From: Actinernus sp. WN-2022
Taxonomy: Eukaryota > Cnidaria > Anthozoa > Actiniaria > Actinernidae
DNA length: 64,000 nucleotides
NCBI GenBank assembly: GCA_030867875.1
Contig: JAOWCC010001634.1
Coordinates: 32,383,867-32,447,866 of the forward strand
Direction: 5' to 3'
The position numbers were made by a program, and so were the translations under genes. Below are positions 34,644 through 43,237 of the stretch, piece after piece. The notes beneath the pieces are model-generated. The model worked only from the letters and a program-made list of their open reading frames with translations. It made no database searches and had not been told where the DNA came from. Numbering within the stretch: position 1 is the first letter of the stretch; each line of letters begins with the position of its first letter.

Positions 34644-37600
34644 TTATTGTATTTTATAATGTCCATATGCGTAACTCTCAATTCCATCTTCTAATATGTA
34701 TCTTTTATCATCGTAGCATGATAGACTTGTCTTATTGATCTCATAGCTTCCCAATTGATGATTCACGCTTCGAATTGTCTTCATTGTATGTGACATCTTA
34801 GTCCTATTTAGCAATGTATCTCTATAGTTGGCATGTTTGATCTGTTTCTTGATGGTGTTCTTCTTAATGCCCTTTGCCGTTTTCGAATTTGAATTGTCGT
34901 CTTTCATATAGCTGTACATCTTTGATCTCAATCCTACGAATTCGATTATGTGTTTGAAGCCATTAGCACATTCGTTCTTGAACTTACCAATTACTTTCTT
35001 GTTATTCTTATCGTAGAATGGACAATCGACTGGATAGTCGCTGTTGTCGAATCTATCTTTGTCGATCTGGAAATCTCTATATACGTTCTTAGTTTCGATC
35101 TGATACATTAGGCTGTCTGTATCTGTGAACAGTAGTTGAGGATTTGCGTATTTCTTCTTAATGTAATTGTAGTGGAAGTCGTACATTAACGTTTTGGATA
35201 GGTCTAGTATGCACATTCCAACATATATCGGTTTATCCAATGTTATCGTATTCTTGATTTGGTGGACAGCTACTAGGTCTTCATTGAAGATCTTACTGCT
35301 CACATATGTTGGTTTGCTAGCTAGTTCCAATAGTTTTTTCTTATCGGTTAGTAGTTTCACGTTGCATCGTTTTTTCACGTTCTCCATGGTCTTACCAAAG
35401 ATACTGTTGTTTTGAAGCTTATAGTAGTCTTTTTCGAATTGATTCATAGCTATGGTTCTCTTCTGAGTGTTGAAATCGATGTATTCTCTTAGCCATGGAC
35501 TTTGGTTGAACTCTAGAACTCGATGAACTTTTATGATGGTCATTCCTAGGCTGGTGTATAATCGGAGATTTCTATAATGAAGCACATATTTAGTCTTATC
35601 GTTTAGATTCGGAACAAGCTTGCGTGTAGTACCAATTGACATATTGTGCTTCTTTTGGATGTCTTTGCAATAGTCTGATAGCATGTCGTTATCTATGCAC
35701 ATCTTTTCTACTGCTAACGGATAGTCGTTATGATCGTCATGTATAGATTTAGGGTATTCTAAATCGACCTCGATTATGAGTCCTTTTTTGCTATGCTCGT
35801 CATACTTAGCTAGGTTCGTATTTTCGATCTCTTTTTTGGTTAGCCATCTGAATCCTCCAGTAGGTAGGTATTCGCTCATGGCATAGCCATAAAGGTTATT
35901 AGCATCGAGGTAGATTATATGGCTATTTGGAGCGTCTTTATTGTAATCGTTTAGATATTCATGATTAGCTTTAGCGTATCTATGAGCTATGTAACTAGTG
36001 CCACCCCTCATGCCCTTCTCAATGAACTGGTAGATATCTATGTCAGTGATCAGCTCTAATTCGACTTTGGTCATTTTAAGCATAGCATCGAAACTTAGAC
36101 CGGGAGTCGTGAAATAGTGACATGGGTCGAGGCCGTAATTCGAAATCGACATAGATCTGAAATTTTCGAAGACGTCTGCCAAGAGAAGTATGTCGATTTT
36201 CAAATAGATGTCATGATAATTACCCATTGATTCCATTTTGAAAGAATTCCAGACGTTTTGAGCATGTTCGTAGTCTTCGTTGGAAATGTGTTCATCGTTT
36301 AGGATACTATAGAAGTCCTCCTTTATTGGAAGTAGTTTGTAGTCGAATTTTTCGAAGTCGTCCATGAAGTCGTATGGATAGATTCCTTTCCTTTTTACTA
36401 ATTCAAATTGCTTGTCGTTTGCGAAGTCTTTCTTGGTGTATATAAATTTGTCTTCTGGAAGATTAGTTGCTAATGTGCTAAGTGATTGACCCATAAATTG
36501 GAAACTATCGAGAAATGTGAGGTTATTGCCTAGCATGAATGCCATATACTTCTCCATATTATTAGGGATTACGTTGAGATTATGGTATTTTTTATTACCA
36601 TTCTTGTCTATGTATGGATGATTCTTGATGACTTTGCCGATCTGTTGCATAATTAGATGAGAGTCATATCCTCGGAGATTGTGAAAGAAGACTGGGATCT
36701 TGATTTCTTCAGCTTTTATGTCGAAGTTGAGATTGCATATTTGATGAGCCGATCCTCTGTATTTTCCAGTGATATGGCAGTGATCTCGAACTCTGATGTC
36801 GTTTACTAGGTATTCGATATCGCAGATATGGCATTTGGTAGCATCTTTGAAGTCTAGTTTGTCTTTCTTGGTCATCACCATATCTTTATTAAAATTGTTC
36901 TTTATTGTATTTTGACACCATTTTACTTCATTAAGCATTTCTTCAAGGAATTTGTATGCACTGTTCTCTCCTCGATACGTTTTCAAGGGCTTGCTGTATC
37001 GATCATCATAGCGGCAAACTAGTTTGTATCCATAACTACAGTCGATATGCTTTTGATATGCTTCCGTATATGAGTCGTTATTGTTAGGCATGCATCCATC
37101 GATTTTGCGTGTTATGCTTTCGAAGTCTGCATAGATAACGAATATAGCTGGTAGTTGCTTGTTATAGTTCTTGAATCGTAGCATATTGTTCGATTTGGTA
37201 GGCATTTGGATTGCTTGCTCACCATTTACTTCAATGCATACTTCTTTATGGTTGATTAGGACTCTTTCTGATTTGAAGCATTGTAGGCAATACTTGCAAA
37301 AGTGCTTTCTCTCCTTGTGTTTCGTTTGGTTATACATGAACTTGTCGAAGTCTTTTATTAACACGTAATGCTTGTTCGTATTCTCCGTAATCAGTAACAG
37401 ATCCATATGATCGTCGTACTTTTCTTTTGATACGAATATGGGATATGGCTTCCTTTCTTCGTATCCAAAGACACTGATACTAATATTGTTTTGCTTTTCG
37501 ATTTTATTGTACTGTTTGGTAGCTACTGGAAATTCGATGTTAGAATAGTCTAGGTCCTTCGCAGATTTTCTATCGCTCTTCTTGATTCTCTGAGGGTATT

Positions 37601-38483
37601 TTTCCTGTGGATTCAAGTGCCTTACGTGGCACCATCTGAAGCATTCGTCGTCGACGTTTTTCATGTTGATCAAGCCTTTAGCCGAATTTCTAAGCTCTGC
37701 TGGTAGTCGTATGTAGCTGCTTCCTTTCATAGGCTCATACTTGACTATGTTGATATAATGTTTGTCGATTGTTTCTATAGTCCATCCTGAACCCTCTGAG
37801 ATCCATTGCGCTATTTTATTTAGTATTTGTTGCTTGGCCAATTGTAGTCCTTCCATTATATCGCTTTCATTTATTATCGTAGATGCAGTGCTGTTGAAAT
37901 AAGCTGTTTTGATTGTTGTCTTGTCTTCGTCTAGCTGTTTTTCGAATGTGACCTTTATTGTTTCAACAAATTTGTAACCTTTGGTCTCAATCAATAGCTT
38001 TTCGAATTGAGTCTGAATGCCTTTTGTCGTAGTGGTTAGTTGTACTAGTGGGTCTTTATTGTTCTTAATGACGACTTCAAACGATCTGATTGAACCTTTC
38101 ATAGCTCTATCTAGTTGTATGATCTTAGTTCTTGGAGCAGGAACCGGTCTTTTGGTTGTATTCTTAATGGTCCTCTGAGCTGGGATCGGTTTGTAGTCAT
38201 CTCCGAATTGAGTTGGTGGTAGGATTATGTGTTCCTCATAGTGTTTTATTATGTCCTTAACGCTTCTTCGTGGAGTGGGAACTGGTTTGTAGTCATCTAC
38301 GATTTCAATTTTTGGACGTCTTATAGTATTTCGTTTCAATAGCAATTCGATAAGTTTCGATTTAGACAATTTCTTAAGATCGCTAGCATTCATATTACTA
38401 TTAGTTGAGATAATAATTTCATTCGTTTTCATCTGATTTTCAGGCATACTACAATATGTCGTCATACGTTTAAGTGTCGTCAT
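34644..38483 (-). CDS. Protein-primed family B DNA polymerase (Polinton pPolB)
   Basis: The 1279-residue protein would replicate the element from its ends using a protein primer. Motifs in order: three proline-rich PxPxxR-type segments at about 66-72, 98-104 and 113-118; a C2H2 finger at 396-416; exonuclease I YADFES at 451-456; a CxxC...DHCH..C block like endonuclease VII at 551-583; exonuclease II HNLRGYDS at 601-608; and exonuclease III YLKIDILLLADVF near 795. Polymerase A YLDANNLYG starts at 858, polymerase B NNSIFGK at 1025 and polymerase C TDTDS at about 1120. All catalytic acidic residues are present. The long N-terminus before the exonuclease is the expected place for a terminal-protein-like domain. 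Two in-frame ATGs (residues 1 and 7) lie within an 18-bp direct repeat, so the true start is uncertain by a few residues. Confidence 0.95.
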   Translation of the reverse strand: MTTLKRMTTYCSMPENQMKTNEIIISTNSNMNASDLKKLSKSKLIELLLKRNTIRRPKIEIVDDYKPVPTPRRSVKDIIKHYEEHIILPPTQFGDDYKPIPAQRTIKNTTKRPVPAPRTKIIQLDRAMKGSIRSFEVVIKNNKDPLVQLTTTTKGIQTQFEKLLIETKGYKFVETIKVTFEKQLDEDKTTIKTAYFNSTASTIINESDIMEGLQLAKQQILNKIAQWISEGSGWTIETIDKHYINIVKYEPMKGSSYIRLPAELRNSAKGLINMKNVDDECFRWCHVRHLNPQEKYPQRIKKSDRKSAKDLDYSNIEFPVATKQYNKIEKQNNISISVFGYEERKPYPIFVSKEKYDDHMDLLLITENTNKHYVLIKDFDKFMYNQTKHKERKHFCKYCLQCFKSERVLINHKEVCIEVNGEQAIQMPTKSNNMLRFKNYNKQLPAIFVIYADFESITRKIDGCMPNNNDSYTEAYQKHIDCSYGYKLVCRYDDRYSKPLKTYRGENSAYKFLEEMLNEVKWCQNTIKNNFNKDMVMTKKDKLDFKDATKCHICDIEYLVNDIRVRDHCHITGKYRGSAHQICNLNFDIKAEEIKIPVFFHNLRGYDSHLIMQQIGKVIKNHPYIDKNGNKKYHNLNVIPNNMEKYMAFMLGNNLTFLDSFQFMGQSLSTLATNLPEDKFIYTKKDFANDKQFELVKRKGIYPYDFMDDFEKFDYKLLPIKEDFYSILNDEHISNEDYEHAQNVWNSFKMESMGNYHDIYLKIDILLLADVFENFRSMSISNYGLDPCHYFTTPGLSFDAMLKMTKVELELITDIDIYQFIEKGMRGGTSYIAHRYAKANHEYLNDYNKDAPNSHIIYLDANNLYGYAMSEYLPTGGFRWLTKKEIENTNLAKYDEHSKKGLIIEVDLEYPKSIHDDHNDYPLAVEKMCIDNDMLSDYCKDIQKKHNMSIGTTRKLVPNLNDKTKYVLHYRNLRLYTSLGMTIIKVHRVLEFNQSPWLREYIDFNTQKRTIAMNQFEKDYYKLQNNSIFGKTMENVKKRCNVKLLTDKKKLLELASKPTYVSSKIFNEDLVAVHQIKNTITLDKPIYVGMCILDLSKTLMYDFHYNYIKKKYANPQLLFTDTDSLMYQIETKNVYRDFQIDKDRFDNSDYPVDCPFYDKNNKKVIGKFKNECANGFKHIIEFVGLRSKMYSYMKDDNSNSKTAKGIKKNTIKKQIKHANYRDTLLNRTKMSHTMKTIRSVNHQLGSYEINKTSLSCYDDKRYILEDGIESYAYGHYKIQ

Positions 38484-38520
38484 ACGTTTAAGTGTCGTCG
38501 TACGTTTAATCGAATCTATA
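38455..38520 (-). promoter_or_regulatory. 18-bp direct repeats at the polymerase start (candidate early promoter)
   Basis: On the minus strand TTAAACGTAYGACGACAC occurs three times head to tail, overlapping the first codons of the polymerase. The core TTAAACGTAT also precedes the neighbouring zinc-finger gene (about 38725-38755, in both orientations). The shared motif before two replication-side genes suggests a common control site; function is inferred. Confidence 0.5.
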
Positions 38521-38526
38521 TGTTTT

Positions 38527-38721
38527 TTATTTTCGATGTGCGTTTATGTGCTTCTTAGATTTCAGATGTGTATATTTCGAAGCTGGATGCATCTCTTTCT
38601 CACATAATAGGCAATAGAATTTATGGGTATTGAACCACGCCTTAACTCGGTCATTGCTACATTCATATATTTTGTCGCATCTAGTCTTCCTTTTCTTTTT
38701 ATCGTTATTCAGTTCTACCAT
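38527..38721 (-). CDS. Small C2H2 zinc-finger protein
   Basis: Sixty-four residues: a basic N-terminus (KKKRKTRCDK) and a single finger, FYCLLC followed by a 12-residue loop and HLKSKKH (C-x2-C and H-x5-H), like U1-type RNA- or DNA-binding fingers. It lies between integrase and polymerase with its own AACGTA-type upstream motif. It may regulate early expression or bind element ends; neither is shown by the sequence. Confidence 0.7.
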   Translation of the reverse strand: MVELNNDKKKRKTRCDKIYECSNDRVKAWFNTHKFYCLLCEKEMHPASKYTHLKSKKHINAHRK

Positions 38722-38851
38722 ATAAACGTATAGAAGACAATATACGTTTAAATCTTTTCAGCAGTACTTCGCAAGTATCGATTACTTTTCTTATGCTATC
38801 AAGTAATTTGATTAATTTAGCATGCATCTATATTGTATGCTTATATTATTT
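38722..38851 (-). promoter_or_regulatory. Intergenic region with TTAAACGTAT motifs
   Basis: This 130-bp AT-rich gap upstream of the zinc-finger gene holds TTTAAACGTATATTG and TATACGTTTATATG (last ATG is the start codon). It is a candidate promoter for the zinc-finger gene and a terminator region for the integrase gene. Confidence 0.45.
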
Positions 38852-39847
38852 TCATATCGCATCTAGATTCTTGAATGGTATCCAACTATTGAACTCATCA
38901 CTATACCCTTTCCATGATACTAAAGCCTGCTTCTTTTTGTAGTTCCTTCTAATGATTTTATCGATTCTGAAGATTTCTTGAGTCGCCTTCGATAATTCAG
39001 GTTCATAGAAGGAACCTTGTATTTCCTCATCATTCAGATCCTTCAACCCATATGTAATAGGGTTCGTATACTGGATTTTGTCGATTGTAAACACTTCTTC
39101 AGTCCAATTCGAAGTATAACCTTTGTCGAATACCTTACGCTTGTACTTGCTTATTCGAACCTTATCGCTAATCTTAAACGTAGGTTTCTGTTTTGAAGTT
39201 TCCATATTGCCATATAGATTGAAGTACACGGTTCCTTCGTTCTTCTTCTTAGATGCTTCAATAGGAGTCATTTTTATGGAACTATGTTTTGTACTATTGT
39301 ACTGTTTCAATATTCTAGGCAGCGTATCTAAATACTGCGTATTACCTTGGATAGTAAATTGTTTCCACATTTTCGTCTTTATTGTACGGTTCCATCTCTC
39401 GCAAACGGAAGACTTTTCTTCATTTTCAGTTGAATACATTCGTATACTATGCTTATCCAATAGCTCTTTCACATGCTTGTTATAGTACTCTTTGCCTTTA
39501 TCGACCCAAAAGTACTGTGGTGTTCTTCCTTCATCGAATATCGTTTGAAGAGCTTTCATAACTGTTTCACCTTTCTTATCTTTTAATGGTAAGATCCAGC
39601 CATATTTGCTAAAGACGTCTAAAACCATGAGAAGGTATCGATAGCCTTTATTCCACTTACTAAACTGTTGCATCTCAACGAGATCAGAACACCATATTTC
39701 ATCAATGTGATTAGCTATAACGCGCCGCCGAGTGAATTTACGTCTTATTGGTTTATGCAATTCATCTGCTAGTTTTACTTGCCAGTTTTCTTCACTCGAC
39801 GGCTCTTCTCGTTTTTTGGCTTCTTTACGCCTAGACCTAATTTTTGT
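38852..39847 (-). CDS. Polinton integrase (rve DDE core plus C-terminal chromodomain), no AUG start
   Basis: The frame is open from 39847 (after a stop at 39848-39850) to 38852. Counting from the Leu codon at 39760 as residue 1, the retroviral-type catalytic triad is Asp26 (WCSDLVEM), Asp87 (WVDKGKEYY) and Glu121 (VCERWNRT). An SH3-like tail (FKISDKVRISKYK) and a C-terminal chromodomain (ALVSWKGYSDEFNSWIP) follow, which may guide insertion to marked chromatin. Family similarity already covers LADELHKP before residue 1, and no ATG exists between the upstream stop and Asp26. A normal start would therefore lose the active site. The frame overlaps the end of the PLA2-like gene at a -1 frameshift signal, the most likely route of expression. 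The usual N-terminal zinc-binding domain is not seen. Confidence 0.92.
   Translation of the reverse strand, partial: TKIRSRRKEAKKREEPSSEENWQVKLADELHKPIRRKFTRRRVIANHIDEIWCSDLVEMQQFSKWNKGYRYLLMVLDVFSKYGWILPLKDKKGETVMKALQTIFDEGRTPQYFWVDKGKEYYNKHVKELLDKHSIRMYSTENEEKSSVCERWNRTIKTKMWKQFTIQGNTQYLDTLPRILKQYNSTKHSSIKMTPIEASKKKNEGTVYFNLYGNMETSKQKPTFKISDKVRISKYKRKVFDKGYTSNWTEEVFTIDKIQYTNPITYGLKDLNDEEIQGSFYEPELSKATQEIFRIDKIIRRNYKKKQALVSWKGYSDEFNSWIPFKNLDAI
39724..39817 (-). promoter_or_regulatory. Candidate -1 programmed ribosomal frameshift site (slippery heptamer and stem)
   Basis: In the PLA2-like frame the minus strand reads CC[A AAA AAC]GAG at 39817-39811, the classic X_XXY_YYZ heptamer. After a 7-nt spacer, GCCGTCGAGTGAA (39803-39791) pairs with TTCACTCGGCGGC (39736-39724), giving 12 Watson-Crick pairs and one U-G pair around a 54-nt loop. 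A -1 slip enters the integrase frame exactly. Heptamer, spacing and stem all match known viral signals; that it works is inferred. Confidence 0.75.
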
Positions 39848-40587
39848 TTAGTGTTCATGATGTTCCTAACGGCAGTGGTTCCCCATGGTTTGTCCTTCCA
39901 ATTTATTTGATCGATATCTGAAACCATTTTCTTATCGCAATCTCCTTTATTCTTTCCCATGTCATAACAAATATCATGATGAGCCGATATTTCATCTAGT
40001 TTATTCTTTGGTTGTACATGCCATTCAAGAACGTTACCAGTGTTTGGATCATACTCTAGTTGATTTTCGAGTGGGTTGTAAGGACCCATGTATTTATACG
40101 AACCCGGTGTCCATCCACCCTTTGGTTTTGGCAACTTACCAATTAATGAATGAATATCTAACTTACCACCATCGATGCGTGAATTGGGATCTTGATAATG
40201 GTATAACTCATGAGGTAGTTTAACACTACCATCCCAATTTAATTCGTACCCAGAACCTAGTTGGTCTAACGTTTGTGAAACACCTTGATCGATCATCTTA
40301 TTGGCTATGTCCTTGATATAATTTGATGCTTTCTTCTTAGCAAAATCGCTTTTGATAGCTTGCTTTGCACCCATTTTGCCCATCTGGTACAAACCCTTTA
40401 TACCTGCTTCGAAAAGCGCATCTCCTATACCAGCACCTTCTTCTACCTTAACGAATTTCGATTTAGTTATTCCACAAGAACTACAAGTACACTTCAACAT
40501 TAGTCTTCCATTCTTAGCTCTTTCATGTCTCTCACTACCTGGAACGCAATCAGTTACTTTCTTTTCTTTTATACAGTATGATCTCAT
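39775..40587 (-). CDS. PLA2-like virion protein (parvovirus VP1-type phospholipase A2 domain)
   Basis: The 270-residue protein starts with a CxCxxC cluster (33-38: CTCSSC) and a glycine/alanine-rich helical segment (50-110). The phospholipase A2-like domain follows: a calcium loop YMGPYNPL (166-173), the catalytic pair His204-Asp205 in AHHDICYD, and a further acidic helix DCDKKMVSDID. In parvoviruses this fold is exposed during entry and breaches the endosomal membrane; adintoviruses carry a similar virion gene, and the same role is inferred. The C-terminus is strongly basic. It follows the protease gene by 6 nt in the capsid gene cluster. Codons Lys258-Asn259 sit on a -1 slippery site leading into the integrase frame, so a minority of product may carry integrase (about 578 residues). 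Confidence 0.85.
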   Translation of the reverse strand: MRSYCIKEKKVTDCVPGSERHERAKNGRLMLKCTCSSCGITKSKFVKVEEGAGIGDALFEAGIKGLYQMGKMGAKQAIKSDFAKKKASNYIKDIANKMIDQGVSQTLDQLGSGYELNWDGSVKLPHELYHYQDPNSRIDGGKLDIHSLIGKLPKPKGGWTPGSYKYMGPYNPLENQLEYDPNTGNVLEWHVQPKNKLDEISAHHDICYDMGKNKGDCDKKMVSDIDQINWKDKPWGTTAVRNIMNTKQKLGLGVKKPKNEKSRRVKKTGK

Positions 40588-40593
40588 ATACGA

Positions 40594-41049
40594 TTAGAGT
40601 AGACTAAAATAATCGATTAAGAATCTACGATTGATGCTTTGATTGTTCATATCGAACAGTGGATTATGGATCACATCGAAAATCGATTTTCCCATTTGTC
40701 TCTCCAATAGGTAATACAAGCACCAATAACCACATAAAACGCTTGAACGGTCTTGTATCTCATGCCCGCTGTAAAATATCTGCTTTTTGCTGCGTGATAG
40801 GTATCGTTCTATATTTCGTGGGATCGACAATCCAAATGAATCGAAGTACTCGCAATACTTCTCGTGTGTGTTTCTAATACAAATCCAATGTGTACCTGAC
40901 CCATTTTGCGTATCTAAATTGATGATAGCGCATTCGTTTTTATTGATAATCTTTGGTAAGGTATCTCTCGAAAAGACTCCCCTAAAGAATTTGACATTTA
41001 GTTGTTTGACCCAATTCATTATGTCGACATTAGATAATGGTCTATTCAT
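40594..41049 (-). CDS. Adenain-like cysteine protease
   Basis: 151 residues of the adenovirus protease / Ulp1-like fold. The catalytic set is visible: His54 (SGTHWICI), Asp70 (YFDSFG), the oxyanion Gln99 (IQDRSS) and the nucleophile Cys106 (SVLCGYWC). In adenoviruses this enzyme matures capsid proteins after sites such as (M/I/L)xGG. The neighbouring pX-like protein has a matching LGGG segment, a plausible substrate. The gene is packed 5 nt from its upstream neighbour and 6 nt from the next, consistent with one co-transcribed morphogenesis cluster. Confidence 0.93.
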   Translation of the reverse strand: MNRPLSNVDIMNWVKQLNVKFFRGVFSRDTLPKIINKNECAIINLDTQNGSGTHWICIRNTHEKYCEYFDSFGLSIPRNIERYLSRSKKQIFYSGHEIQDRSSVLCGYWCLYYLLERQMGKSIFDVIHNPLFDMNNQSINRRFLIDYFSLL

Positions 41050-41054
41050 AAATT

Positions 41055-41891
41055 TTATAGAAGTGCTCCTAGCAGGGGGATGCCGTTGAATGGGCTGTTC
41101 TTTCCTAATAGCAAGCCTGATGCCTTTTGTTTTTTGGCCTTTTTTTTAATCCCGTAACCTCTCGTTGTCAAATTGTCCCCCCAGCTACCTATATATGGCG
41201 GAGGCTGAAGCATAAGAGGATTGATGTATCCTCCCTTGGGTTTTGGAGGAACGTACACATTCTGTGTGCTTGAATTTGATGCACGTGGGTCAACCTGAAG
41301 GCCTCCTCCGAGAGCCTTGATAAGCATCGGTATACCTAGGCTAGCTAAGAGGGTTCCGAGAAAGCCGCCTGACTGCTGTTTTCGAGTCAGTTTTAGGGTC
41401 ATACCAGAACCGCTTTGAAGTGCACTTACGATCTGATTTTTCTGAGCAGGTGTTAGGTAATCTTTGTATTGTATCAATTTGTCGACCTTATTTTGTGGGA
41501 CATTGAACAAACCAGAACCTGATTTCAGTGCCTTATTCACACCATATGAGGCCGCTCCAGATAGAGCTCCACTAGCGAGTGGTCCAATAGCCTTAGATAG
41601 CCACGGAAGTGCCATTGACCCTACCTTCATCAATGCTGGTAAGAGAGATCCGAGGAACCCTCCTTCCTGATGCCTAATCTGCGTTTGAGATATCTTTATG
41701 TCGCATCCTGTACCATCTCTTTTACTCTTTTGGATCTTGTTTACTTGAGTTTTCGTTAATAGTATAGTATCTGAACCATTTAGTTGATCGTTTTTCAGTC
41801 GAAGAGCGATTGGTGCACGCTTATGATATGATCGAAGCAATTTGTCTTTTTGACCATCAGTTAGATTTACATTGTATTTAAAATACGACAT
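41055..41891 (-). CDS. pX/pVI-like membrane-active minor virion protein
   Basis: 278 residues. Two related modules each end in Q(E/S)GGFLG followed by a hydrophobic helix (FLGSLLPALMKVGSMALPWL at about 80-100, and FLGTLLASLGIPMLIKALGG near 176-196). Each is preceded by a polar part with LT..QK and a basic K..Q segment, so the gene looks internally duplicated. The centre is Gly/Ser/Ala-rich, and the end has a proline-rich stretch (PPKPKGGYINPLMLQPPP) and a basic tail. Adenovirus pVI and pX and the adintovirus melittin-like proteins have comparable membrane-lytic helices. An adenain-type site (LGGG) follows the second helix. Upstream, TATTAATATAACAATG equals the capsid gene start region. Function is inferred from composition and position. 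Confidence 0.7.
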   Translation of the reverse strand: MSYFKYNVNLTDGQKDKLLRSYHKRAPIALRLKNDQLNGSDTILLTKTQVNKIQKSKRDGTGCDIKISQTQIRHQEGGFLGSLLPALMKVGSMALPWLSKAIGPLASGALSGAASYGVNKALKSGSGLFNVPQNKVDKLIQYKDYLTPAQKNQIVSALQSGSGMTLKLTRKQQSGGFLGTLLASLGIPMLIKALGGGLQVDPRASNSSTQNVYVPPKPKGGYINPLMLQPPPYIGSWGDNLTTRGYGIKKKAKKQKASGLLLGKNSPFNGIPLLGALL

Positions 41892-41919
41892 TGTTATATT
41901 AATACGTTACATAAAAAAA

Positions 41920-43200
41920 CTACGATCTCAATAGTAGCTTACCATTAGATTGTGTGAGCTCAATGTCTTGTTCGTACAAAACAAGTGCATACACGCTGTA
42001 GTCAACATTAGTTGCTGCTGATAGTTTGTATTTGAATGCGATTTTCGTAGTACCATCCTTAATATCTTGTTTCTGATTTTCGAGGTTGAAGTAAATAAAT
42101 GGGAAAATGGTACTAAAATTTGACCTAGTCAAAAGAGTTCCTCCGTTGTAGTCATTTTTAGCATGTACATATTCCAACACACCTCTATAAACTCTAGACA
42201 TCTCTGTATTTGGCATGTATTCGCTTTCGGGATAATGATTACCATTCCCTACTTCGAGATGGCAACTCGTAAGTGTTTTTGCATCGCACACTGAAAAAGT
42301 GTTGTATAGAAATGGATTCGCTGTTTGCAAATCTTGATTTGCGTCATTTGATATCCATACAAATACATGTCGTGGCCTATTGATTCCTGACGATATTTTG
42401 AATGTACCTGTTTGTTGACTAGTAGAGTTGCCTCTCTCAACCATCTCCCTTAGATACGACCATTTATGTGGTTTCAGATATTTACTCATATATTGGCTCT
42501 CTCCTTCAGGTGTGAAGATGATTCTTGGCACCCATAATTTGAACTTCGTAATAAGAACTCTACAAGCAGCACCAGCTTGCCAAATTAGATTGGCATCACT
42601 TTCTAGAGTAATTTGTACTTCAACCTTAGTGTTAGGCATAAGTTCGTCTTCGAACGCTTCAAAAAATGAGTACCTATTGAGAGGTATTTCTGTATTCACA
42701 GTTGAAGACACGCCAAGCAATGCCTTCCTGCGGGTAAAACCTATGTTGTATGTCGCCTCTGCGACTCTCTCTTCAGCACCTCTACTAGTATCGAGATAGT
42801 AGAATTCATTTGTAGCACTACTATTAGCAAAGGAAGCGTCGTATTCAAGTAGGTTCTTAATATTTACGGTTTGGTTTGCATTATTATTGTCGTATACTTG
42901 TATGCCATTTACTTTAATGACGATTTCTTTAATCAATGAATGAGATCCATTTACTATACCATTATGGTCATCAATAGCTATGTTTCCACCATCAGCCTGT
43001 AATTGAACCTTAAAGTCGGTTTCTATTCTAGCATTATACCAATCAAAAGGAGCTATTTCACCAGAATTATCACCAATAAATCTATATCCAGTTTTGACTT
43101 GACTTCCTCCATTAGCTACTTGCGTTACTAGAGGCGTTTCTAGATCGAAAGAGACATCTTCATACCTTTGAACATATTTAGGATTTCTAAAGCTTTCCAT
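41920..43200 (-). CDS. Major capsid protein, double jelly roll
   Basis: 426 residues matching the Polinton major capsid (hexon-like) family from end to end: NPKYVQRYEDVSFDLETP, FDWYNARIETDF, IKEIVIKVNGIQVYD, NIKNLLEYDASF, FYYLDTSRG, EIPLNRYSFFEAFEDELMPN and LIWQAG. Two beta-sandwich domains of similar size are expected; trimers would build an icosahedral shell. Length is normal and no stop or gap is seen. It is flanked by the other virion genes and preceded by the AT-rich start motif shared with the pX-like gene. Confidence 0.93.
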   Translation of the reverse strand: MESFRNPKYVQRYEDVSFDLETPLVTQVANGGSQVKTGYRFIGDNSGEIAPFDWYNARIETDFKVQLQADGGNIAIDDHNGIVNGSHSLIKEIVIKVNGIQVYDNNNANQTVNIKNLLEYDASFANSSATNEFYYLDTSRGAEERVAEATYNIGFTRRKALLGVSSTVNTEIPLNRYSFFEAFEDELMPNTKVEVQITLESDANLIWQAGAACRVLITKFKLWVPRIIFTPEGESQYMSKYLKPHKWSYLREMVERGNSTSQQTGTFKISSGINRPRHVFVWISNDANQDLQTANPFLYNTFSVCDAKTLTSCHLEVGNGNHYPESEYMPNTEMSRVYRGVLEYVHAKNDYNGGTLLTRSNFSTIFPFIYFNLENQKQDIKDGTTKIAFKYKLSAATNVDYSVYALVLYEQDIELTQSNGKLLLRS

Positions 43201-43237
43201 TGTTATATTAATAGATTAGATAAAACGATCGCATTAA

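Noticed and set aside
38852..39760. Integrase starting normally at the UUG codon at 39760
   Set aside because: Family similarity continues upstream of that codon and there is no AUG; frameshifting from the PLA2-like gene explains the overlap better, though non-AUG initiation is not excluded.
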